DNA of 64,000 nucleotides. Source: Epithemia pelagica. Lineage: Eukaryota > Bacillariophyta > Bacillariophyceae > Surirellales > Surirellaceae. The notes below the pieces were generated by a model. It was not told the DNA's origin. It ran no database searches and saw nothing but the letters and a program-made list of their open reading frames with translations. Each line of letters opens with the position of its first letter. Within the stretch, counting starts at the first letter, position 1. Below are positions 53,075 through 61,641 of the stretch, one piece after another. The stretch lies in contig OX337228.1 of assembly GCA_946965045.2 (NCBI GenBank), positions 1,178,001 to 1,242,000 on the forward strand, read 5' to 3'. The translations under genes were made by a program, and so were the position numbers.

Positions 53075-55768
53075 TTAACCATCGGCGAAACGAGCAGCTT
53101 GAGCAACTTGGTGGTAAAAGGCTGGTCCATACTCAATCGTGAACGCCGAGCTGGGTTGTTCGTCTTGGCGTTGTTGGTTTTCCTGTCGTCTGGACTGCTG
53201 CGTTGCCCATCCCACATAGCTAGCCGTATAGAGATCCCAGGTTCTTGGAATTAGAGTGGTCGCAAGCGGCTCTAAGGATTGAAAAAACTCGGACTCGATG
53301 TGCCACAATTTTCGGTCCACTCCAGGAACAAAGAGCGGCAAACGCCAAACCAGCGTGACATTGGGATACATTGCCTGAATGTTCTGGATGAGACCCTGAC
53401 ACGCCAGCACATACTCATGATCATCTGGTAACAGTGAGGGAGTTTCGTTCGGTGATGATCCACGTTGATCGGCATGTTCGTTGCCATAATTGTCGTAAAA
53501 CGGGTTGTCATGACCATTCTGATCCTCCAAGGATTGCAACTCTTGTTGGAACTGTTCTTGTTGATGAACCAACTTGCGGTTGGCTTCTTTGCTATTTCTA
53601 TTGGTAGTGCCATGGGCCATGGCATCCCACATGGAAGATCCCACAACCAAAACAATGGATCGATTATTGTGTGCTTGTTCTCCTTGCAGAAGGGTTTTCC
53701 CGTAACGTTCTCTCAGTTGTTGCATCAACACAGGTACATTCTCCACTGTCAACAAGGGTTTCTTGGTATCATCATCGTCGCCGCCATTTGGATCTCCAGC
53801 AGAAAGAGGTAAAATGGATCTCATGAGACTCTTCCAAGCCGCTGGTGAGCGACTAATTTTTGTGCCTTCCAGTCCGCTCTGTTGTTCTGCTGTGTTTGTA
53901 GAACATTTTTCCAGTTCCAGGGATACCGGATCCCACCCAAAAAACAAAACCAAAGGCCTGCCTGTGGTCGTATCTGTGATAGTTACTGGCAAGGGCGACA
54001 TGGAAGGAGATCGTGTCGAGGGAAGCGAGTCCAGGGTTGGACTGTTGTACCAACTGGACGCACCAAACAAAGGAGACTGCAGTCGCCAATCCTTTCTTGT
54101 CCAAATGTCTGCGGTTGTTGTTGTTGTTGTGAGATTGTTTTGTGGCACACAGCGTTCCAAGACTTGTAACGCCATGTAGTACGACTCATGCAATAGACCC
54201 GAGGTTGAAGTTTCCTGCGTCGTGTCACTGGAGGAGTTGCTTGTCGCGGTAGCGCCGCCTGAACGTGTACTATTAGTATCCGATTCCCGGGTGATTGTGT
54301 CTGCTTCCTGAACCTCTACAAAGTCTAAGGGAAGGTAGCGATTGGCACTGGATGTCAACGATCGTCTTTCCGTGTCCATCAATACGGCCACAGCTGTAAC
54401 AGTTTTTGTCACCCTTGTTGTTGAAGTAGTAGGAGGAGCTGTCCCATTTTGCATCATGTGATTTTGGTCGAACGCTGAAATGTTGGAAGAAAATGGCTCC
54501 GAGAATTGACGGACTGCGACAAGCGTTACAATAATAAGGCTATCGTTCAACTCGGACAAGAACCCCTCTTGAAGCTTCCATTGTGGACGCGATTCCATGA
54601 CGACAAATTGATTCGAACTACGTCTCAAAGGATGATGACAGAAAGTAGAAGTAATGTCAGGGACATGACCGCTGTTCTCATAATCTTCGGAATGCGAAAA
54701 GGTCAACGTCCATATTTTGGGCGAAGGAAGGATATTGTAATCGACATGACTAACCGAGACCACCAAGGTCTCTCCGGTTCGGCCAAAACTGTCGGATGCC
54801 GTTGCAGGTGGTGTTTGAGTTCCATTCACCACAAAAGAGGATGTCGTGCGAGAAGCTGAGGATGATGATGATGATTGGGCATGAGAATTGTGTACGATTG
54901 TCGATGCAGGTTTGGTCGTCAGGGGGTCTTGATTGGACGACAAGAGTGGGATGACGGCCAAGAAGAGGACAACGAACAAGCCCATTAATCGTTGATTGAC
55001 CGCTTTTCGGTAGCCTTGTTGGTGGTGTTTCTGACGTTGCTGTTGCAAGAGTTCTCTCTGCACCAAGGTCAATCGCAATTCTTGCTGTTCCACTCGCCAT
55101 TGGGCCAGCTCTTGATGTCGTTCGTTCGAATTTTGAAAGGTGACATGCCGTCGAGACAGGGTGACCGGAGTCTAATTATACCCCCACTTTTAGACCCGGT
55201 CTAAAAGGGTATAATTATTTTAGACAGAGGTCGAGTCTAAAATAAAATTTTTAGACTCTTAACCTTAACCCTTCAGTAGCGCCGCCACCACTGCGTGAGT
55301 AGGAGACCGTTCTGCCTCATTCATCTCAATGCCATCGCAATGAACAAAGTAAGGTCTCAGTTATCCTCTCTCATGCTTAGAGAGTGCAAGAACAATGTTA
55401 TCCATACCATCTAATAGCTTAGATGATGAAGCTATGAGGTCCTCTGGATGTGTTGTCATAGACAATGCTCGCTCCTAGTAGCTGGCTGTCTAGGGTTAGG
55501 GTTATTGCTTCGCCGTACAAAACCACGGAGAGATTTTAGACCCTGTTTTAGACATTTTATACAGTCTAAAAGTACTTTTAGATTTATTTTAGACCCGAAA
55601 TATTTTAGACTGTCTAAACGGTCACCCTGGTCGAGAGGGAGGAGAGGATGAAGAAGAATGACTTTTTCCTGTAGCTTCGACGCGGCGTATGTTCGTGGTG
55701 CTTCTGTCGTTATGACGAATGATGGAATGGACCGAGGAAGTGGTTGGTTGGGAGGAGGATCGATTCAT
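53075..55768 (-). CDS. Type II membrane protein; 5' coding region split by an inverted-repeat element
   Basis: The long frame from about 55175 to 53075 lacks an ATG before 54985. If the inserted element 55157-55629 and one copy of its 7-bp target duplication (480 bp in all) are ignored, the frame continues without a stop to an ATG at 55766-55768, giving a 737-aa protein. With the insert in place, translation from that ATG meets TGA within the first bases of the element. Internal ATG 54985 could still give a shorter protein. Features of the full frame: a 100-residue cytosolic-type N-terminus, Ser-rich then amphipathic (QELAQWRVEQQELRLTL), one transmembrane segment (GLFVVLFLAVIPLL), then a large Ser/Thr-rich lumenal part with several N-x-S/T sites. 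Near the C-terminal third, VLVVGSSMWDAM resembles the first block of SGNH/PC-esterase-like enzymes, weakly. A Golgi location is likely from topology; activity is unknown. Confidence 0.72.
55157..55629. mobile_element. MITE-like non-autonomous DNA element, 473 bp
   Basis: The ends are perfect 11-bp inverted repeats, CAGGGTGACCG (55157-55167) and CGGTCACCCTG (55619-55629), flanked by identical 7-bp direct repeats GTCGAGA (55150-55156 and 55630-55636). The first and last 110 bp are filled with TTTTAGAC and its complement, including the hairpin TTTTAGACCCGGTCTAAAA at 55189-55207. The middle has no open frame of note. Telomere-like motifs occur in opposite orientations on the two sides (TTAACCTTAACCC near 55259, GGGTTAGGGTTA near 55494). 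Short TIRs, a target duplication, no coding capacity and small size define a MITE. The 7-bp duplication does not fix the superfamily; hAT (normally 8 bp) or P-like (7-8 bp) ends are possible. Confidence 0.93.
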
Positions 55769-56163
55769 CCTTCTTCGAGAGAGATCTCACAAAGAAAGAA
55801 AATGGCGATGATTGATGTTGACAAAGAGTCATCGGGACTATTACGACTTCAGCGCAAATCTCCGACTTGTTCTCCATCCGCCGTGCCAAACACTCCTTCA
55901 ATACCGTCGTCCGTTGAGTTCAGCCGTGGATTTGCCCGCGCGGCATGTGAGGGAGCGTGCCCGTCCATTCTGGGATTTGGTCGTATTGGAGTCGCTCTAA
56001 ATGTTTTTAGGTCGAATGATGACGTTTCTGCCCCCTCTTTGTTGTCAAAGACAACGACGAATCTTTGAGTGACACCGTCCAGATTACTCTCTACTACTCC
56101 TAGGTAAATTGATGAAGACCGAAAGAAGAACAGCAGCAAACTAGATCGATTTCTGTAACGACC
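55769..56163. promoter_or_regulatory. Divergent promoter region, membrane-protein gene and UDP-glucose epimerase
   Basis: 395 bp between the inferred minus-strand ATG at 55768 and the plus-strand ATG at 56164. Both genes point outward, so their promoters share this interval. A plus-strand frame of 136 codons overlaps it but has no domain, and I consider it chance. Confidence 0.4.
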
Positions 56164-57551
56164 ATGTCCTCGGAGAGCGTCAAGAACAGTCCGACTGTCT
56201 TGGTGACGGGTGGTTGTGGATACATTGGGTCGCATACTTTGGTGTGTTTGTTGGAACAAGGCTACAATGTAGTGGTGGTGGACAATTTGTCCAACTCCTC
56301 CGTCACTTCCTTGGATCGAGTGCGAACCATTGTCGGCTTGCCGACTGCCAGCGACGACGTCAACAACAAGAAGGACCTGGACCGATTGGTCTTTTACGAA
56401 TTGGACATTTGCGATCCCGACAAGTTGCGTCAAGTCTTTGTCGATCAAAGCAACAAGCACGAAGGTCGACCCTTTCATTCTTGTATTCATTTCGCTGGTC
56501 TCAAGGTACGTGTTGGATGGTTGGTTTACAAGTTGGAGTCGTTGTGGGGTCGTCCAAGCCAAGGACGAATGACAATGGGGGGAACGAGTTGTGGATGGAA
56601 TCCCAGCGCAGTAATCCGTATCACCAGAGTCCCTTGCGTCAATGCTGGTGGATCTTCAATGTTTTCGCTGTCTGGCTCTTACGTCTTTGTCATGTTTGAA
56701 TGTTTTCTTGTCTCTGCTGCTACCCGAACGATCAGGCGGTTGGCGAATCGACCAAGATTCCTCTCAAGTATTACGAAAACAATTTGGGCGGAACCTTTAC
56801 CCTCTTACAGTTATTGGAAGAATATCAGTGCCATTCCCTCGTCTTTTCCTCCTCGGCCACGGTTTATGGGGCTGCCAAGGAAATGCCCATTACCGAACAA
56901 GCCACGGTAGGCTTTGGCATTACCAATGCCTATGGTCGTACCAAGTACATGATTGAAGAAATTCTGAAGGACTATTTCCAATCCATGACACTACGGAATA
57001 CAGAAACATCAACGACGGATTGGTCAATTGTTATTTTGCGCTACTTTAATCCAATTGGTGCACATCCGAGTGGTTTGATTGGCGAAGATCCCAATGGCAT
57101 TCCCAACAATCTCATGCCCTATGTGGCCCAAGTGGCTGTGGGTCGACGGCCGAAATTGACCGTCTTTGGCAACGATTATGCGGAATCGCACGATGGAACG
57201 GGTGTTCGCGATTATTTGCATGTCATGGATTTGGCCGAAGGACACTTGTCGGCTATTCAGTACATGGACCGACAAACACGGGGTCTCTTTACCTTTAATT
57301 TGGGAACAGGCACGGGCTACTCAGTCCTGGACATGGTAAAAGCCATGCAAAGTGCGAGTGGAAAGGAAATTCCCTACGATATTGGACCTCGACGATCGGG
57401 AGACATTGCCATTTGTTATGCCAATGCCGAAGCGGCGGCCTCGGAAATGAAGTGGCGGGCCAAACGCAATTTACAAGACATGTGCAAAGATTTGTGGAAT
57501 TGGCAATCGCAAAATCCGAATGGATACACGACACAAGACGAAAAAAAGTAG
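56164..57551 (+). CDS. galE: UDP-glucose 4-epimerase
   Basis: Exons 56164-56505 and 56736-57551 join in phase to 385 aa; the 230-nt intron runs GTACGT...GATCAG. The protein is an extended short-chain dehydrogenase. The NAD-binding Gly motif TGGCGYIGSH lies at about residues 14-24. The intron sits just after CIHFAGLK, and the next exon starts AVGESTKIPLKYYENNLGGT, the conserved continuation. The catalytic Ser/Tyr/Lys region reads SSSATVYG and AYGRTKYMIE. FNPIGAHPSG, GDGTGVRDYLHVMDLA-like (here HDGTGVRDYLHVMDLA) and FNLGTGTGYSVLDMV are signature segments of GalE. The enzyme interconverts UDP-glucose and UDP-galactose in the Leloir pathway and supplies galactose for glycans and galactolipids. 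No targeting peptide is evident, so it is probably cytosolic. Length is slightly above the usual 340-350. Confidence 0.96.
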
Positions 57552-58482
57552 AAACCATTCTCCCAAACAACCATCAAAGGGCACGTGTCCATCAGACCAA
57601 CTACATCAAACAATAACAAAATGTTACACGGTCGAGAGAGATTGCTTGTTTCGGCCATGCAAGGTTGGTATTTGGGGTGTCAAGCAAGATGTCCTTGTGA
57701 TGGTACCCTTACGTTTGGATGTGATCCATCGATATTTCATATTGTGATGGTTATGTCTCTTGGAAAAGGATGATTGTATGTGTTTTGTTCCTATTAGTGA
57801 TAGAGTTGTACTGCTGTAGGATCAATCTGTTTGCGTTGTCGTCTTTAGCATTGCTATTTCTCATTCGCTCCACACAGGTGTCTCCCTACAACCATTTGCA
57901 ACAACGCGCAAGACAGGATCCGGTGACATAGAGCCAAGCATATCGCAAAAGAGCACAGAAAACTCTCCGACAACAGCAACAATCAATGGCTCTCACGAGT
58001 ACGACATTGGTCCTGGTCAACGCGTCTGCTTGTTCCGTCTCTTCACCTCTCATGCCTAGACGGTCGAATGGAGGTAGAAGATGCAGAGAATTCCAGTCAT
58101 GTACTCCTACTCCTATAATGCAGCAACTTTGAGTGGTTTCCGATGTTGGATGGTACCAGAAATGAAGCCTCTGCTTGGTACAACTAGAGGGAGCTTTTTC
58201 AATTGGCTACTGGCTACGCTCCAAATCAATACTAGAGTAATATAGGTATTAGCAAAGGTTGTCGTGCGAGCCTCATTTGCGACGCGTGCAAAGTACCTGG
58301 CCCGCGCCGCTTCCCAGAAAGTTTGGGATGGGACGCAAAGAAGACCATGATCGTCGACTGTCGACTTCCTGTGTAGGGTCGACGACGACGACGACATCAT
58401 TTCATTGTTCCAAACCGCCTCCTTCGTGCAATAGCAACACACAACAGCAGCAACTCTGGGTAATGCGGCGTGAGTAAACAGC
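57552..58482. other. Intergenic: 3' flank of epimerase gene and promoter of next gene
   Basis: About 930 bp. A 123-codon minus-strand frame ending at 58113 overlaps the start of the next gene and shows no domain; it includes the complement of a GAC run (near 58380-58396). No supported gene or repeat. Confidence 0.45.
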
Positions 58483-59748
58483 ATGGACCAGCAGCAGAAC
58501 GATATTGATATGAGTTATTCTCCCCATCATCGACGACGGAGAAAGGATGGCCAAGCAGGACAACCGCCCTTTATGCACAAGCTATTGCTTCGGTCTCCTA
58601 CCAACCCGCCTGTCCTTTCTCCCCTTCGTCCAAATCTACCCTCGAATCGACCCACCGAGGAGGATGAAACCATGCCGGCCGATCCACTCTTTTACGACAC
58701 GGCAAACAAGGATCCCTACCTGCTGCCACTTGAAATGGAACTATTGTGGTTGGCTGAAGAATCCAAGTTTGCCCAATTTGTTCCCCATTGGTCAAGTACT
58801 ACTAGCCCGAACACTTCTGAGGACTACGACTGGGCCTTTATCTATCAATACGCTTCGGCCCATTTGCAAATTCAAATCCGAGAGCACTTTGTGTTAGATA
58901 TCGTTATGGATTCACCAGAAAAAAATAAAAACAAGGATGAATCGAACCAATCTGGTCAGCAATGCAATCACAGCAACCATCCAAACCATAGCAGCCCTCA
59001 TGCCAAGCAGTTATTGTTGCCGTCCCGTTTGCTGGTGCGCCAAGATCGTTTGGTACAGATACGATTTCAAGAATTGTCCAAACAAGTCCGTAACAGTTTG
59101 GAACAAGGCGTTCGACGGCCTTGTATGAAGCACATTTTGGCGCAAAGACGGTTGGAAGCTCGACGTCAGCAACAATCATCATCATTAGCACAACAACAAG
59201 CCAAAGACAAGAACCCGGATTCTTTCGAGTCGGAGGCACCCGCGGCCGAATCCCGACAACCTGCAACTCTAGAAGCATTAGAGGGGCAAGCGGGTGTAGA
59301 GACTGCTCTCCCTCAGCAACCAAAAACAAGCATGGCAACCGACAACGATGGTATGGCGGTCATAACCAACCACCTGGCAAGTGCCGAAAACAAGGACACC
59401 GACATGGGAGGAGTGGAGGAAAACGACGAAACTAGAAAACAGGCAGCCACACGACAACGACACGGCCGTGCCGTCCAACAAGTGGATCCGGGGACACGAA
59501 CGGTGGTACGCGTCTTTGCGGACAAGACGTCGGCCGCAGAAGCCACAGGCCTCTCCGTCTTGGATATCGCGCGAGCCATTCAAGAAGAACCCCACTCGGC
59601 GGGCAATTTTCTATGGCAGTATGCACCGCTTCCTAACCGGCCCGATCCTGTGGGGAATAACCGCCATGAAACGAACAAGGAGAGTGAGAATGCTGTTCTA
59701 CCGGAATCGTCCATCAACAATCGTTACCAACAATCCATGATTATCTAA
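58483..59748 (+). CDS. Unknown protein with NUMOD1-like C-terminal motif
   Basis: Single 421-aa frame from ATG 58483. Residues 1-60 are basic and Pro-rich (HHRRRRKDGQ). Residues 60-150 look folded and aromatic-rich (PLEMELLWLAEESKFAQFVP, EDYDWAFIYQYASAHLQIQI). The middle (150-335) is Gln/Ser-rich and disordered. Residues about 338-382 (RVFADKTSAAEATGLSVLDI then ARAIQEEPHSAGNFLWQY) follow the NUMOD1 pattern: a beta-strand with Phe, 'AA...TG-S...I', a helix, and a terminal G-x-x-W-x-Y. In homing endonucleases NUMOD1 is a DNA-binding helical module; in diatom proteins similar helix-turn-helix tails occur without a nuclease. No nuclease motif is visible here. A nuclear DNA-binding role is possible but not shown. 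The gene lies immediately upstream of a retrotransposon. Confidence 0.75.
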   Translation: MDQQQNDIDMSYSPHHRRRRKDGQAGQPPFMHKLLLRSPTNPPVLSPLRPNLPSNRPTEEDETMPADPLFYDTANKDPYLLPLEMELLWLAEESKFAQFVPHWSSTTSPNTSEDYDWAFIYQYASAHLQIQIREHFVLDIVMDSPEKNKNKDESNQSGQQCNHSNHPNHSSPHAKQLLLPSRLLVRQDRLVQIRFQELSKQVRNSLEQGVRRPCMKHILAQRRLEARRQQQSSSLAQQQAKDKNPDSFESEAPAAESRQPATLEALEGQAGVETALPQQPKTSMATDNDGMAVITNHLASAENKDTDMGGVEENDETRKQAATRQRHGRAVQQVDPGTRTVVRVFADKTSAAEATGLSVLDIARAIQEEPHSAGNFLWQYAPLPNRPDPVGNNRHETNKESENAVLPESSINNRYQQSMII

Positions 59749-60339
59749 ACCACAAAGACGCGGCACTTCCTCAGTGGACATATGATTGGAGCGAAACGCA
59801 ACCCATTCACTACTACGTAGGCGGATCGAATCTGACAAATCATCCTCCAAGATGAATGAACGAGAATCGAACCGGAATCGGATGGGTCATGGAATCTCCT
59901 GTCAATGGATGAGAATTGATCATTGGGAGTTTGTACAATGAATGAGGATTCCATACGCGATCCCTTTTGGTGTGACAATAATGACCACAAGAAAGCCGAA
60001 TCAAGGATAGTCTTGTTGGTGTGTATCTGCCGTCGTTCCAGCGTTGTGTCTTCGCTGTCGAAGGGATCTTCTCACGAAACGAATCTCATTCCACCTACAG
60101 GCAGTGTGTTTCATTATCACAACGCAGATCGAATAATCCATCCATCTACAGAGACTTTTGTCCAAATAACACTTTGTTTGTATGGTTTTTTGAATCATCC
60201 TTTCTCCTCATCCCTTCCTCATAACCATTATTGCCTTTTAGTTGTGTTGGCCGAAACGTGCGCGATAATAACGCTAAATATGAGCGACTTCGCGAAGCAC
60301 AAAAAGATCCACCAGATCTTTTTCGTCCGAACCTGCAGT
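59749..60339. other. Spacer left of the retrotransposon
   Basis: About 590 bp between the NUMOD1-like gene and the recognisable start of the retroelement. A plus-strand frame runs open through it into the endonuclease part, but the composition before about 60300 is not protein-like. Near 60240-60340 another frame reads YERLREAQKDPPDLFRPNLQ, which may be further element sequence displaced by a frameshift. Confidence 0.4.
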
Positions 60340-61641
60340 CCTAGAGAAGCGTTTATTCAAGATTTGGGGGCGTTCATTCAAGAAAGAACAGCGTGCAACT
60401 CGGGCATTTTGCTGATAGGTGATTTTAATGAGGCATTGACTGATTCTTATTCGGGGATGTCAAAACTGTGCTCTGATAACAACTTACAAGACATCATGTG
60501 GAAAGTACTTGGCACCACAGATTTCGGTACTCATGCGAAAGGACGAGACAGAATTGATTATGCACTGTGCAGCGACTGGGTCGCAACATCCGTTACGAAT
60601 GCATACTACGAGGCTTTTGGGTATCGTCCAAAGGGAGATCATAGAAACATCATGATCGATTTTGACATCGAGAAGCTATTCGGAAATCGCACACAACCTC
60701 TTGGACCTATCTCAAGTCGGAATTTCACGAGCCAAGATAAATCTTCGAATAGGAAATATATCGAAGCTAAGCACCGGTATTGCACCAATCACAATTTTGG
60801 ACAGAGACTTGCAGCACTACAACAACAATGGGATCAAGATGAAGCAGAGAAGCTGGACAAAGACTGGCAACGAGCTGGTGAGTTTGCGGCAGAGCAATGT
60901 TCCAAAAAGCCAAGAGGAGTGCCGTATGTTGCTGAGTTGGCCAAACTGAGAAAACGTAAGAACTTGCTTTTGAAACTTATCTCTGCTGCGAAGCTGAACA
61001 AGTCCTTCGATGCTGGTATCGCATACTTGACGAAGAATGGCCACCAAGGCAGTCTCCCATCTACTTTGGCAGATTGTCAGACTGAGTGCCGTGTTACACA
61101 ACAGAAAATCAAAGCATTGACGAAAACAGCGATTCACAGACGACAGAATGAACTCAAGATAGCTTTGCAAGAAGCGATTGATAGCGGTGACAAACAGAAA
61201 TCAAAAGCTCTCAAACACAGGATATCCGCCGAAAGAACCAAAGCAATGTACGCTAAACTTCGTCAATGCGGCGAGAATCCAAAAGCAGGCATAACTCGAT
61301 TAGACGTTCCATCGGACCAAGCAAATACCGATTACAATTCTTGCACAAGTTGGATAACTATTGATGCGCCTGCGGAAATAGAAGAACGACTACTTCAACG
61401 CAACCGTAACCATTTTGGGCAAGCCAAAGATGCATTTCTGACAAAACCACCGTTTTCGGAATGGTGCGACTGGGGAGCATCGTCTCACGTCGCAGAACTG
61501 ATCCTGGAAGGAGACTGGCAATCGGATGAACTCACCGATATGCAACAGTGCTTGATAAATCACATGAAAGCGAGAGTTACACTGGACGCGATTCCAAATA
61601 CAATAAGCACAGAAGAATGGGTGGGAAAAATTCGCTCGTAG
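60340..61641 (+). pseudogene. Endonuclease and linker part of retrotransposon ORF, ends at in-frame TAG
   Basis: The endonuclease part keeps LLIGDFNEAL (the GDFN metal-binding Asn/Asp), GRDRIDYALCS and PKGDHRNIMIDF (the late Asp-His pair), which are the last three conserved blocks of exonuclease III/APE-like nucleases. The first blocks are missing. A basic helical linker of about 300 residues follows. The frame ends at TAG 61639-61641, right at WVGKIRS-stop-PESTTTSPS; related elements usually have a Trp at this position, so a TGG-to-TAG change is the simplest explanation. Without its N-terminal half the nuclease should be inactive. Confidence 0.8.

Noticed and set aside
55259-55506. Telomere-like repeats taken as a possible chromosome end or fusion point
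   Set aside because: Only about two units on each side, lying inside the inverted-repeat element with genes continuing on both flanks.
55658-56068. 136-codon plus-strand frame overlapping the divergent promoter
   Set aside because: It is antisense to the inferred N-terminal exon of the membrane-protein gene and has no domain.
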